Below, piece by piece: positions 32,706-42,169 of a DNA stretch of 64,000 nt. The position numbers and the translations under genes are program-made. The DNA lies in contig CAMHQC010000001.1 of NCBI GenBank assembly GCA_946187325.1, forward strand, positions 104,889-168,888. The letters run 5' to 3'. The notes below the pieces were generated by a model, which was given only the letters and a program-made list of their open reading frames with translations, was not told the DNA's origin and ran no database searches. Each line of letters opens with the position of its first letter. Within the stretch, counting starts at the first letter, position 1. This stretch comes from an uncultured Clostridia bacterium. GTDB lineage: Bacteria; Bacillota; Clostridia; Oscillospirales; Acutalibacteraceae.

Positions 32706-35552
32706 ATGCAAATGTTCAAAAAATCAGTTGCTTTAGTGCTTTCCGTTCTTATGTTACTGTCTATGCTCACAGTAGCGGCGGGAATGTCTGCTTTTGCGGC
32801 TGAAACTTACAAGGTAACGGCTAAAAACACCCAGGGTGTGTTTGCCGATGTTGCCAAGATTTATAAGGCAGGGGATGAGTTTGACCTGAAAGTGAGTCTT
32901 GAGGCTAAAGAGCTTTTATTCCAAGCGCAGGGTTATGTGTATTTTGATACCACCGCTCTGTTTGCCACAAAGGTCACTAAAGGTTCTCCCATATCAGATA
33001 GTAACTTGAACTTTGTATCCGGTGGCGCAAATGATCAGGAATTTCAAACTAAAAATGGCTGTGTAAGTATCACTCTTAGCGGTGTGGATGCGGTCGATTA
33101 TAAAACATCACAGCTGTTTTTCACTGTTCACTTTAAGGTAAAGGATACGATTACAGCTGATCAGATTATTAACGTTGATTTCAGCTTTATTGATGGTACA
33201 ACCGGTACTACCGCCAAAGAATACATGTCAGAGAAATTCCCTTACATTGATAAGAATGCGACGGTTGCCGCTCAGAAGGATAATTTCTCGATGACTGCCG
33301 AATTAACAGGCGGCTCTACAGAGCCCGATACACAGCCTGCAACTCAGGCTCCCACAACTCAGGCTCCCACAACAGAAGCTCCTACAACCAAGGCTCCCGA
33401 TACTTATACAGTATACTTCACAGACGCTCTCGGTTGGGGTACACCTAACGTTTACTACTGGAACGACGGTCCCGAATGGCCCGGCACAGCTATGACTTTA
33501 GATCAGGAAGATAACGGCTTCGGCCAGAAGGTTTATAAGGCTACCGTACCTGCAAATGTTGCGGGTATCGTATTCAACGGCGGCGGAAAACAGACTGTAG
33601 ATATTAAGTCTGACATCAAAGACGGCGCTCAGTGGTATCCTATCAATGAGAAAGACAACCAGGGCCACTACAAAGTAGAGCTCGCCGGCGGCGAACAGCC
33701 TACAACCGATGCTCAGGAAACAACAGCTCCCGTAAGCGATACGGACTACTACCTCTTCGGTTATATCAACGGCGCTAACTACGCTTGCGAAGATGATTCC
33801 GCTAATATGGGCGACTATAAATTCGTAAACGGTAAAGTTAAAGCTACATTCGACCAGACAAGCTACGTTGCTGTTAAAGAAGCCGGCAACGCTAACTGGT
33901 ATATGACTGACGGCTGGCAGGGTGAAGTTAACTCCGCTACACTTTACAACACAACTTCTCTCGGAACTGACGCTGACAAGCTCTTTGTTCCCGGTAATGT
34001 GGAAGTTGAATTTACTCTCGTTAAGAATGGCGACGGTACATTCACACTTTCTTATACAACTAAGCAGGAACCCACAACTCAGGAACCCACAGAGGCTACT
34101 ACAGCAGCTCCCGAGCCGACAACAGCAGCTCCCGAGCCGACAACAGCAGCTCCCGAGCAGACAACAGCAGCTCCCGAGCAGACAACAGCAGCTCCTGAGC
34201 AGACAACAGCGGCTCCCGAGCAGACAACAGCGGCTCCCGAGCAGACAACAGCGGCTCCCGAGCAGACGACAGCAGCTCCCGAGCAGACGACAGCAGCTCC
34301 CGAGGAGACAACAGTTGCTCCTACAACTCAGGCACCTGAGATGTACACATTCTATTATCTGCCCTCAGCCGAGCAGGAAGCGGCAGGTAATACATACAAG
34401 CTCAGCTTCAACGATCCTAACGGAACTAATCCTGAAAACTGGCATCAGTACACATTTGCTCAGACTCCTATCAAGATGAACGGAATTAATCTCTACAGTG
34501 TATCCGTTCCCAAGGACTTTGATGATGTAACAGTATTACAGTATCAGGTATATAGCGGTAATAATTGGGTATCTGAGAACAAGTTTGATAACGTTAAACT
34601 CAGCAATTACAACAACCAGGTAGTAAGAGCTGACGGTACAATCGAACCCGAACAGCCGACAACAGTTGCTCCCGAGGAAACAACAGCAGCTCCCGAGGAA
34701 ACAACAGCAGCACCCGAGGAGACAACAGCAGCTCCTGAGGAGACAACAGCAGCTCCCGAGCAGACAACAGCAGCTCCCGAGGAGACAACAGCAGCTCCCG
34801 AGCCGACAACTGTAGCTCCTCAGCCCACAACAGCAGAGCCTACAACAGTCGCTCCTACAACTGCTGAGCCTACTAAGGCTACACAGGCTCCGACAATCGC
34901 TCCTTCTAAGGTTGACTTTAACAAGCCCGTAGATGAAGCTTCAGCCGTAAACGCTATCTCTAAGGCTAAGTCCGACGGAGATCCCAAGGGCTCCAAGTTC
35001 AGCGGTCTTAAAGCTAAGGTCGCAAAGACTACCAAGAAGTCCAACAAGGTTACTTGGAACAAGGTATCAGGCGCTAAGAAGTATATCGTAATGGGTAACA
35101 AGTGCGGTAAGACTAACGGTAAGTTTAACGCGTTCAAGAAGCTCAAGACTACTACAGGCAAGAGCTTTACTCATAAGGGCTTAAAGAAGGGTACATACTA
35201 CAAGTATCTCGTACTCGCTGTTAACTCTAAGGGTAAGGTAATTTCCGCTTCTAAGGTAATGCACGTTGCTACTAAGGGCGGCAAGGTTACTAACTATAAG
35301 AGCCTTAAGGTTAAGAAAGCAAGCTTCACACTCAAGAAGGGTAAGACTGCTAAGATTAAGATTACCAAGAAAGTCAAGATGGCTAAGGGTAAGGTTAAGA
35401 ACCACCGCAAGATTAAGTACGAGTCAGCTAATACTAAGATAGCTACCGTATCGGCAAGCGGTAAGATTAAGGCTAAGAAGAAGGGTACTACTTACGTATA
35501 CGCTTACGCTCAGAACGGCGTATTCAAGAAGATTAAGGTTAAGGTAAAATAA
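32706..35552 (+). CDS. Cohesin-like, multi-CBM starch-binding surface protein
   Basis: A 948-aa secreted protein. Modules in order: a signal peptide (1-32), a cohesin-like beta domain (33-200), a Thr/Pro linker, and a CBM26-like starch-binding module (about 231-325, 'VYYWNDGPEWPG' aromatic platform). A second beta module follows (343-453, 'YYLFGYINGANYACEDD'), then a long TTAAPEQ/TTAAPEP linker (455-534), a third beta module (545-642, 'MYTFYYLPSAEQEAAG'), another TTAAPEE linker (645-730), an Fn3-like domain (757-850) and a Lys-rich Ig-like (BIG2) end (861-948). It has no catalytic domain. It likely binds starch and perhaps dockerin enzymes, like Sas/scaffoldin proteins of R. bromii (inference). 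The basic C-terminus may hold the cell wall. Codon choice in the first ~600 bases differs from the rest. Confidence 0.85.
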   Translation: MQMFKKSVALVLSVLMLLSMLTVAAGMSAFAAETYKVTAKNTQGVFADVAKIYKAGDEFDLKVSLEAKELLFQAQGYVYFDTTALFATKVTKGSPISDSNLNFVSGGANDQEFQTKNGCVSITLSGVDAVDYKTSQLFFTVHFKVKDTITADQIINVDFSFIDGTTGTTAKEYMSEKFPYIDKNATVAAQKDNFSMTAELTGGSTEPDTQPATQAPTTQAPTTEAPTTKAPDTYTVYFTDALGWGTPNVYYWNDGPEWPGTAMTLDQEDNGFGQKVYKATVPANVAGIVFNGGGKQTVDIKSDIKDGAQWYPINEKDNQGHYKVELAGGEQPTTDAQETTAPVSDTDYYLFGYINGANYACEDDSANMGDYKFVNGKVKATFDQTSYVAVKEAGNANWYMTDGWQGEVNSATLYNTTSLGTDADKLFVPGNVEVEFTLVKNGDGTFTLSYTTKQEPTTQEPTEATTAAPEPTTAAPEPTTAAPEQTTAAPEQTTAAPEQTTAAPEQTTAAPEQTTAAPEQTTAAPEQTTAAPEETTVAPTTQAPEMYTFYYLPSAEQEAAGNTYKLSFNDPNGTNPENWHQYTFAQTPIKMNGINLYSVSVPKDFDDVTVLQYQVYSGNNWVSENKFDNVKLSNYNNQVVRADGTIEPEQPTTVAPEETTAAPEETTAAPEETTAAPEETTAAPEQTTAAPEETTAAPEPTTVAPQPTTAEPTTVAPTTAEPTKATQAPTIAPSKVDFNKPVDEASAVNAISKAKSDGDPKGSKFSGLKAKVAKTTKKSNKVTWNKVSGAKKYIVMGNKCGKTNGKFNAFKKLKTTTGKSFTHKGLKKGTYYKYLVLAVNSKGKVISASKVMHVATKGGKVTNYKSLKVKKASFTLKKGKTAKIKITKKVKMAKGKVKNHRKIKYESANTKIATVSASGKIKAKKKGTTYVYAYAQNGVFKKIKVKVK
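34090..34320 (+). repeat. In-gene tandem repeat coding TTAAPEQ/TTAAPEP linker
   Basis: About eleven near-identical 21-base units, each coding Thr-Thr-Ala-Ala-Pro-Glu-Gln or -Pro, form a flexible linker. A similar array of TTAAPEE units lies at about 34660-34815. Both can vary in copy number. Confidence 0.9.
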
Positions 35553-35610
35553 TCTTTTGTCACCCTATTTTAGACTAAAACTTAATATGTTTACCTAAAT
35601 TATACAAGGT

Positions 35611-35643
35611 GCGGATAGCTTTTCTGCTATCCGCCCTTTTTAT
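35611..35643 (+). terminator. Terminator of 948-aa surface protein gene
   Basis: GCGGATAGC/GCTATCCGC stem and CCTTTTTA tail. Confidence 0.9.
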
Positions 35644-35683
35644 GTACAGATTAACGAAAATTCCCAAAAAGAATAATTATTTG

Positions 35684-35712
35684 TTGACCTATCGGGGAAA
35701 GTGTGTTACAAT
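35684..35712 (+). promoter_or_regulatory. Promoter of CHAP hydrolase gene
   Basis: TTGACC (35684-35689), 17 bases, TACAAT (35707-35712). A second candidate, TTGACA (35776-35781) with TAAGAT (35800-35805), and a perfect ACCGAAT-TTT-ATTCGGT hairpin (35760-35776) lie in the 115-base leader. Confidence 0.72.
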
Positions 35713-35834
35713 AAATAAAAATAAGTGTCAAATTATGTCTGTAGCGGATATAATATAATACCGAATTTTATTCGGTTGACATTAGAATCAGCAGAAAACT
35801 AAGATGAACTTATTTTGATTTAGAGGAAATTATT

Positions 35835-38036
35835 ATGAACAAAGTAATTAAAAAAACAGCTTCTTACTTACTTATCGCGGCGCTGCTTTTTACTGCGTTC
35901 GCGGGCTTACAGTTTGTAAGTACAACAGAAGCCCAGGCGGCTTCTTATCCGACAGGTTATCCTAATACATATAAAAACACGGGAAATTACGCTAACGATA
36001 TTATTGGTGTGGCGAGAACTCAGGTCGGATATAAAGAAAATTCAGTAGGCACAAAGTACGGCTATTGGTACAGCCCGAGCTTTGTCGGAATGCCTTGGTG
36101 CGCTATGTTTGTAAGCTGGTGCGCTAATCAGGCAAAAGTACCCCAGAGTGCTATTAAAAAATACGCTTCGTGTAGTACACAGGTTGCGTGGTTTAAATCT
36201 ATAGGAAGATGGCATAATAGTAAATACTACGGCGGAAACTATACGCCTAAAAAGGGCGACGTAGTATTCTATCGTGACGGCGGAAGCTCCGCTGTATCTA
36301 CCCATACGGGTATCTTAGTAGGTTTAAACGGAAATTATCTCGACGTTATCGAGGGTAACGCCACTAACGCGAGTGTTACCCACTATACTACTAACGCCGC
36401 TCGTTCTCTCGGTAATAAATACGTTATCGGTTACGGTAATCCTAAATACGGACAAGCCGTTACTACCGAGAAAGAGCCTGATTCCTACGAGAATTGGCAG
36501 GTAAACGTAGACGCTTTAATCCTTAGAGAAAAGGCTAGTACAAGCTCCGATAAGCTCGCTTCTATCGGCTTCGGACAGATGCTCGAGGTTACTAAGTTTG
36601 ACCTCGCGGGCGGATATCTTTGGGGTTATACTAACTTTAAGAATAAAGCGGGCTGGTGCGCGCTTAACTACTGCGACTATATTAACGGAAGTATAAACGG
36701 TAAATATTACCAGCTTCCGCCTAAGTTAAGCTCCGGTAAGATGACTGTATGCGTAAAGGAAACTAAAAAGCTTTCTGTTACAAACGGTCTCGGCGCGTCT
36801 TATTCGACCTCGAATAAAGCCGTAGCTACCGTAAGCAAGGGCAAGGTTACAGGCGTTAAGGAAGGTACCGCTACCGTTAAGGTTAAGACTAAAACAGGCA
36901 GCGTAAGCTGTAAGGTAACGGTTGTTAAACCTTATATGAATAATACTAAACCGATTTCCTGTGTGGGCGATACGGTTAAGCTTAAAGTAGTCGGTGCGAC
37001 TAAGACTGTTAAATGGAGCACCTCCAACAAGAAGGTCGCTACCGTAAACAGCAGCGGTAAGGTTAAGGGTATCTCCAAGGGTACGGCTACTATCACCGCG
37101 ACTATGGGTTCGCTTAAATACACCGCTAAGGTTAAGATTTATAAATATCCCAAGACCTACGAGAACTTCTCGACAGCAAAGGCTATTTACCTGAAGAGTG
37201 CGTATAAGGGAACTAAAAACCTTTTGAAGATTCCTAAGAATAAAACTATTAAGGTTTCCGAGGTTAAGTATTCAAGCACACTTACATGGGGCAAGACCAA
37301 GTATAACAAAAAGACAGGTTGGGTTGCGCTCAACGACTGTAAATACTTAAACGGCTCGTTTATGGGCAAGGCTAAAAAGGTTCAGCCTTATCTTACTAAG
37401 ACTTCTAAGAAAATGTATCTCCAGAATACATTCGCTCTCGAAGTTAAATCCGCTTCGGCTTCACCGTCGTTCGCGAGTCTCGATAAGAAAATCGCGAAGA
37501 TTGATAAGAAGGGTATCGTAACAGGTACCAAGGAGGGTACGACTTACGTAACCGCTACAGTTGGCAAGACTGTTCTTAAATGTAAGATTGAGGTGGACAA
37601 CCCTGTTATCTCCAGCACATCTGTTAATTTGCTTAAGAACAAGACCAAGGCTCTTAAGGTTACGGGCGGTAACGGCACAATTACCTGGAAGAGCGCTAAC
37701 ACTGCTGTCGCTACAGTAGACGCTAACGGTGTTGTAACAGGTAAGAAGTTCGGTGAAACTACTGTTACGGCTGTAAGAAACGGCGTAACTCTCAAGTGCG
37801 TTGTTAAGGTGTTTGCTCCTAAGCTTTCGGCAACTAAGCTGACTATGAAGGTCGGCGAGACTAAGGAGCTTACCGTAAAACAGTCCACAGGAGCCGCTCC
37901 CGTATGGACAACCTCCGCGAAATCCGTCGCGAGAGTTGCTTCGGGTAAGGTATCTGCCGCTAAGGCAGGAAACGCTACGATAACCTGTAAGGTAAACGGC
38001 GTAACGCTAACCTGCGAGGTTGTTGTAAAGAAATAA
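35835..38036 (+). CDS. Secreted CHAP-domain peptidoglycan hydrolase with SH3 and Ig-like repeats
   Basis: A 733-aa wall enzyme. A signal peptide (1-36) is followed by a CHAP amidase/endopeptidase domain (about 50-210) with catalytic Cys89 in 'GMPWCAMF' and His157 in 'STHTGILVG'. Next comes an SH3-like domain (215-285, 'DALILREKASTSSDKLASIG'), then two BIG2 Ig-like repeats (290-435), a second SH3-like segment (440-510, 'GWVALNDCKYLNGS'), and three more BIG2 repeats (515-733). BIG2 signatures such as 'VATVNSSGKVKGISKGTATI' repeat. It likely remodels or attaches to the cell wall. The leader is unusually long. A terminator follows the stop. Confidence 0.9.
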   Translation: MNKVIKKTASYLLIAALLFTAFAGLQFVSTTEAQAASYPTGYPNTYKNTGNYANDIIGVARTQVGYKENSVGTKYGYWYSPSFVGMPWCAMFVSWCANQAKVPQSAIKKYASCSTQVAWFKSIGRWHNSKYYGGNYTPKKGDVVFYRDGGSSAVSTHTGILVGLNGNYLDVIEGNATNASVTHYTTNAARSLGNKYVIGYGNPKYGQAVTTEKEPDSYENWQVNVDALILREKASTSSDKLASIGFGQMLEVTKFDLAGGYLWGYTNFKNKAGWCALNYCDYINGSINGKYYQLPPKLSSGKMTVCVKETKKLSVTNGLGASYSTSNKAVATVSKGKVTGVKEGTATVKVKTKTGSVSCKVTVVKPYMNNTKPISCVGDTVKLKVVGATKTVKWSTSNKKVATVNSSGKVKGISKGTATITATMGSLKYTAKVKIYKYPKTYENFSTAKAIYLKSAYKGTKNLLKIPKNKTIKVSEVKYSSTLTWGKTKYNKKTGWVALNDCKYLNGSFMGKAKKVQPYLTKTSKKMYLQNTFALEVKSASASPSFASLDKKIAKIDKKGIVTGTKEGTTYVTATVGKTVLKCKIEVDNPVISSTSVNLLKNKTKALKVTGGNGTITWKSANTAVATVDANGVVTGKKFGETTVTAVRNGVTLKCVVKVFAPKLSATKLTMKVGETKELTVKQSTGAAPVWTTSAKSVARVASGKVSAAKAGNATITCKVNGVTLTCEVVVKK

Positions 38037-38045
38037 TTTTAATGT

Positions 38046-38074
38046 TAAACGGCTGACTTCGGTCAGCCGTTTTC
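38046..38074 (+). terminator. Terminator of CHAP hydrolase gene
   Basis: AACGGCTGAC/GTCAGCCGTT stem with TTCG loop and TTTTCGTTT tail. Confidence 0.88.
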
Positions 38075-38092
38075 GTTTATGTTCCGGAGATA

Positions 38093-38131
38093 AAAATAAC
38101 GGCAGTTCCGATTTACAGAACTGCCGTTTTG
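38093..38131 (-). terminator. Terminator of hydrogenase-maturation operon
   Basis: Minus strand AACGGCAGTTC/GAACTGCCGTT stem followed by ATTTTTA. Confidence 0.8.
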
Positions 38132-38148
38132 TAATAGCTCTATTCAGT

Positions 38149-39345
38149 TCACGGAGTAGCGATATCGTCTAAAATGCCTGTAATATGGGCGATAGTTACG
38201 CCGTAATTAGTCATCGGTACGTGTTTATCCTTTGCCTTATCTATACGGCTCATTATGTATTTGCGGTTAAACATACATCCGCCGCACTGAATAATAAGGT
38301 CGTAATCATTTAGATTCTCGGGGAAATCTGTTCCCGAAACGATATCTATTTTTAAATTCTTTCCCGCGCGCTTGCGGAGCAGTCGAGGAATTTTAACGCG
38401 TCCGATGTCCTCGTTTAGCGGAGCGTGAGTACAACATTCGGCGATTAAAACCCTGCTGTTTTCGGTAAGGCTGTCTATCGCCTTAGCGCCCTCAATATAA
38501 TACCCAAGGTCGCCCTTATACGCCGCGAAAAGCACCGAAAAACTCGTCAGCATACTTTCCTCGGGCTTTTTATCGTGAACGAAGTCGAATACCTGAGAAT
38601 CGGTAATAATAAGCTTAGGAGTTTTCGAAAGAGTTTTAAGCGCCGTTTCAAATTTATCGGTAGTACAAGCCGAAACGATACATTTTTTATCGAGAAGCTC
38701 TCTTATCGTCTGAACCTGCGGGAGAATCAGACGTCCTTTCGGAGCCTGAATATCCTGGGGCATAACGAGCAGAACTATGTCGTCCTCGCCGCATAAATCT
38801 CCCGTGATAAACGGAGTGTTTTTTTCGGACGGAATAAGCCTAATAAGCTGTTCTTTAAGCTCGTCGATACCGATTTTATCGACCGCGCTTACCTGCAACG
38901 GCTTCTCGCCGATTTTGTTGCGAACCTTAAAGGCGTAAGCCGAACCGTTTATAAGCATATCAGCCTTGCTTACTACGGGGATAACGGGAATTTTTTTCTC
39001 CTTAAAGAAGTTGTACCAGTCGCACTCCTTCGTAATATCGCTCCCCGAGAAAAGCACAACGGCTATGTCGGTTTTTTCGGCGGCTTTTTCGGTTTTTTTA
39101 ATTCTCATTTCCCCGAGCTCGCCTATATCGTCGAAGCCCGCTGTGTCGATAAGCACACAAGCTCCGATACCGCTTATTTCCATCGCCTTGTTTACAGGGT
39201 CGGTAGTAGTTCCCGCCACTTCGGAAACAATGCTGACCTGCTGGCCTGTAAAGGCGTTGATAAGCGAGCTTTTGCCCGAGTTTCTTTTTCCGTAAAATCC
39301 GATATGAAGGCGGTTTGCGGATGGAGTGTCGTTTAAGGTTGTCAT
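38149..39345 (-). CDS. hydF: [FeFe]-hydrogenase maturation GTPase HydF
   Basis: The scaffold GTPase on which the 2Fe subcluster is built before transfer to the hydrogenase, 398 aa. G1 is 'GKRNSGKSSLI', G3 'DTAGFDDIGELG', and G4 is near 'VVSKADML'. The C-terminal Fe-S domain has 'ECCTHAPLNEDIG' and 'CGGCMFNRKY'. It is last of four genes on the minus strand (order: TM1266-like, hydE, hydG, hydF), 33 bases after hydG. No catalytic hydrogenase gene is in the window. Confidence 0.95.
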   Translation of the reverse strand: MTTLNDTPSANRLHIGFYGKRNSGKSSLINAFTGQQVSIVSEVAGTTTDPVNKAMEISGIGACVLIDTAGFDDIGELGEMRIKKTEKAAEKTDIAVVLFSGSDITKECDWYNFFKEKKIPVIPVVSKADMLINGSAYAFKVRNKIGEKPLQVSAVDKIGIDELKEQLIRLIPSEKNTPFITGDLCGEDDIVLLVMPQDIQAPKGRLILPQVQTIRELLDKKCIVSACTTDKFETALKTLSKTPKLIITDSQVFDFVHDKKPEESMLTSFSVLFAAYKGDLGYYIEGAKAIDSLTENSRVLIAECCTHAPLNEDIGRVKIPRLLRKRAGKNLKIDIVSGTDFPENLNDYDLIIQCGGCMFNRKYIMSRIDKAKDKHVPMTNYGVTIAHITGILDDIATP

Positions 39346-39378
39346 AGTTTCACCTCGTTGTTCAAAATTAATTAAGTA

Positions 39379-40794
39379 TTAAAATCTGAAATCACGCTTG
39401 TTGTTCTCGATATCGACGAGATGTTCTTTACAGATTTGTCTTACCTTTTCGTTGGGAATGTTGTTGAGTTCCTTTTCTATCATCTTTTCGCCGATAGCCT
39501 TGGTGTCGTCGCTCGCGTAGTCCATAAGGTATTCCTTTAAGGTCATAAGCGCGTTCGGGTGACAGCAGTTCTGAATCTGACGGTTTTTACAAAGCGTCAT
39601 AAACCTGTCGCCTGTTCTTCCCTCGCGGTAACAAGCCGTACAGAACGACGGTATATAGTCGTTTCTCATAAGCCAGTTTACAACCTCGTCGAGAGTACGG
39701 TGGTCGCTTACGTCGAACTGCTCGCTGTTCTCGGCTTCATCCTCGTCGGCGTAACCGCCTACCGAGGTTTTGGAAGCTCCGCTGATCTGCGATACGCCGT
39801 AGTGGATAACCTTATTTCGCACTTCCTCGCTCTCGCGGGTAGAGATAATCATTCCGGTATAAGGCACGCATATTCTGATAAGGGCGCAGATTTTTCCGAA
39901 AATTTCGTCTGAAATTCCGTTATCGAAAACATCGGGGTCGATATCGTCGGCTCTCTTGATACGCGGAACGCTTATTGTATGCGGACCTACTCCGTGTACA
40001 GCCTCAAGATGCTCAGCGTGCATTAAAAGTCCCGCGAACTCATAACGGTAAAGCTCAAGTCCGAAAAGAACTCCGAGGCCTACGTCGTCGATACCGCCCT
40101 CCATAGCTCTGTCCATAGCTTCGGTATGGTAAGCGTAATTGTGCTTAGGACCTGTGGGATGGAGCTTTTCGTAGCTTTCCTTGTGGTAAGTTTCCTGGAA
40201 AAGTATATATGTTCCGATACCCGCTTCCTTTAGCTTGCGGTAGTTTTCTACCGTAGTAGCGGCGATATTTACGTTGACGCGTCTGATAGCGCCGTTTTTG
40301 TGCTTAATGCTGTAGATAGTCTTAATCGACTCGAGTATGTACTCAATCGGGTTGTTGACAGGATCCTCGCCCGCCTCAATCGCGAGACGCTTATGTCCCA
40401 TATCCTGAAGCGCTATAACTTCCCTTTTAATTTCTTCCTGAGTAAGCTTTTTACGGCAGATGTGCTTATTTTTAATGTGATAAGGGCAGTAAACGCAACC
40501 GTTTACGCAGTAGTTAGAAAGATAAAGCGGAGCGAACATAACGATTCGGTTTCCGTAGAAATCTTTTTTAATTTGTTCCGCTAGCGCGAACATTTTATTA
40601 ATTCTTTCTTCATCCTCACACGCCAAAAGCACCGAAGCTTCGCGGTGGGTTAAGCCTTTAAGCTGAGCTGCCTTATCGAGCAGGCTGTCGATAAGCTCCA
40701 GATTATCTTTGTTTTCGTCGGCGTATTTAAGAGTTTCCATAATCTCATTATGGTCGATAAACTCCTCCGCCTTTAATGATTTTGGATTATACAT
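39379..40794 (-). CDS. hydG: [FeFe]-hydrogenase maturase HydG (radical SAM tyrosine lyase)
   Basis: Splits tyrosine to give the CO and cyanide ligands of the H-cluster, 471 aa. The radical SAM cluster is 'CVNGCVYC'. The C-terminal second cluster is bound by 'CTACYREGRTGDRFM' with a later Cys in 'NCCHPNALMTL'. 'KRLAIEAGEDP' is typical of the ThiH/HydG group. GAGGAG precedes ATG. Separated by 61 bases from hydE. Confidence 0.96.
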   Translation of the reverse strand: MYNPKSLKAEEFIDHNEIMETLKYADENKDNLELIDSLLDKAAQLKGLTHREASVLLACEDEERINKMFALAEQIKKDFYGNRIVMFAPLYLSNYCVNGCVYCPYHIKNKHICRKKLTQEEIKREVIALQDMGHKRLAIEAGEDPVNNPIEYILESIKTIYSIKHKNGAIRRVNVNIAATTVENYRKLKEAGIGTYILFQETYHKESYEKLHPTGPKHNYAYHTEAMDRAMEGGIDDVGLGVLFGLELYRYEFAGLLMHAEHLEAVHGVGPHTISVPRIKRADDIDPDVFDNGISDEIFGKICALIRICVPYTGMIISTRESEEVRNKVIHYGVSQISGASKTSVGGYADEDEAENSEQFDVSDHRTLDEVVNWLMRNDYIPSFCTACYREGRTGDRFMTLCKNRQIQNCCHPNALMTLKEYLMDYASDDTKAIGEKMIEKELNNIPNEKVRQICKEHLVDIENNKRDFRF

Positions 40795-40855
40795 CTTTTT
40801 ATCTCCTCGATTTCATTTTGTGTCTGTTATTTATAATATAATTGTGAACCGCGCG

Positions 40856-41896
40856 TTACGAATTATTTTTGCTGTCTCCGCGCGATATCGCTATTTTACA
40901 GCCTACGCTTTCAATCCTTTTCTCCAGACAGTTTTTACACTGAGCGCTTTCCTCGCCTGTACAAACTTTATTGTCGTAGAGTTGATAATCTCCGCGGACT
41001 TTTACGGGCGATAAGTTCGGCATAACTACATTCGCTCCCGCCTGTATTCCCATCTCGCGCCCTCTTGGGTGAATTGTCGCGAGCGCTGTAGTCGCGGGTA
41101 AAAGTACCTTCGGTATCATAATTCTGATTATCGAAAGCATCAGAAGCGTCTGCTCGAGAGTGCCGTCCGAAGCGTTCTTGAACTCGGTGTCTTTATGGTG
41201 GATAAACGGTCCTATACCGACCATCTGAGGATTGAGTTCTTTTATAAACAGCAGGTCGTCCGCTAGATTCTGAGCGGTTTGATACGGCGAGCCTACCATA
41301 AATCCGCAGCCTACCTGAAAGCCTATCTCCTTTAAATCGTAAAGGCAGCGAATGCGGTTTTCGAATTTCTGAGATTTCGGGTGAAGCTTCTCGTAGTGGG
41401 ACTTATCAGCCGTTTCGTGTCTTAGAAGGTATCGGTCGGCTCCGCAGTCGAAGTACCGCTGATAGCTTTCTTTCGGCTTTTCGCCGATAGATAACGTCAG
41501 CGCGCAGTCGGGATATTTACCCTTTATCGCCTCAATTATTTCGCATATCCGCTCGTCGGTAAAGTACGGATCCTCTCCGCCCTGTAGTACAAAGGTGCGG
41601 AACCCGAGCTTATAACCCTCGGCGCAACAGTTCATAATCTCATCGAAGCTGAGCCTGTATCTCCGGCAGTTTTTATTATCCCTGCGTATTCCGCAGTAAA
41701 GGCAGTTTTGTTTACAGTAATTCGTAAATTCTATAAGCCCTCTTATAAAAATATCGTTGCCGTAATTTTCTATACGGATTTTTTCGGCTAAAGCCCTGAG
41801 TTCTTCATGTGTATCGGCGTTCGAGTCAATTAGCTCGATAAACTCGTTTTTCGATAAGGTTTTATCCTTATACAGTTTCTTTACTAAATCAGTCAT
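40856..41896 (-). CDS. hydE: [FeFe]-hydrogenase maturase HydE (radical SAM)
   Basis: Radical SAM enzyme needed to assemble the H-cluster, 346 aa. The cluster motif is 'NYCKQNCLYCGIRRDN'. 'VLQGGEDPYFTDERI' and 'GVGPFIHHKDTE-like' 'IGPFIHHKDTEF' are hallmarks; the biotin-synthase-like TIM barrel is complete. ORF start at 41896 overlaps the preceding regulator gene by eight bases. Confidence 0.95.
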   Translation of the reverse strand: MTDLVKKLYKDKTLSKNEFIELIDSNADTHEELRALAEKIRIENYGNDIFIRGLIEFTNYCKQNCLYCGIRRDNKNCRRYRLSFDEIMNCCAEGYKLGFRTFVLQGGEDPYFTDERICEIIEAIKGKYPDCALTLSIGEKPKESYQRYFDCGADRYLLRHETADKSHYEKLHPKSQKFENRIRCLYDLKEIGFQVGCGFMVGSPYQTAQNLADDLLFIKELNPQMVGIGPFIHHKDTEFKNASDGTLEQTLLMLSIIRIMIPKVLLPATTALATIHPRGREMGIQAGANVVMPNLSPVKVRGDYQLYDNKVCTGEESAQCKNCLEKRIESVGCKIAISRGDSKNNS

Positions 41897-42146
41897 TAAA
41901 AACGTACTTTGAATAAGCTGTCTTAGCGCTTACGGAATCAAGCTTTCCGAGCTTGCCCGAGAATGTCGAAACGACGTCCTGAGGGGCGTCCATAACTATG
42001 CTGATAATCGAGATGCCGCGTTTTTTATACGGAATACCCATACGTCCGACAACATAATCGCTGTAGTCGCTTATAAGCTTATTGACTTCCTCTACTGAAT
42101 TTGAATTCTCTAAAATAATGCTGATAACAGCTACTCTTGTTTCCAT
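41889..42146 (-). CDS. TM1266-like putative iron-only hydrogenase regulator
   Basis: An 85-aa ACT/NikR-C-like domain. 'AVISIILENSNSVEEVNKLI' and 'GRMGIPYKKRGISIISIVMDA' match the small proteins encoded beside hydE/F/G in many anaerobes. It is often called a regulator, although DNA binding was never evident from the sequence. ATG follows AAAGGAGC. It leads the hydEGF transcript; an inverted-repeat element has its terminus only ~24 bases upstream, likely displacing the ancestral promoter. Confidence 0.85.
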   Translation of the reverse strand: METRVAVISIILENSNSVEEVNKLISDYSDYVVGRMGIPYKKRGISIISIVMDAPQDVVSTFSGKLGKLDSVSAKTAYSKYVFND

Positions 42147-42169
42147 ATATTAATGCTCCTTTCTTAATG

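Noticed and set aside
34099..34311. Minus-strand frame of Ser/Arg/Leu repeats over the TTAAPEQ linker
   Set aside because: It is a shadow of the repeat on the other strand, low complexity and without ribosome site.
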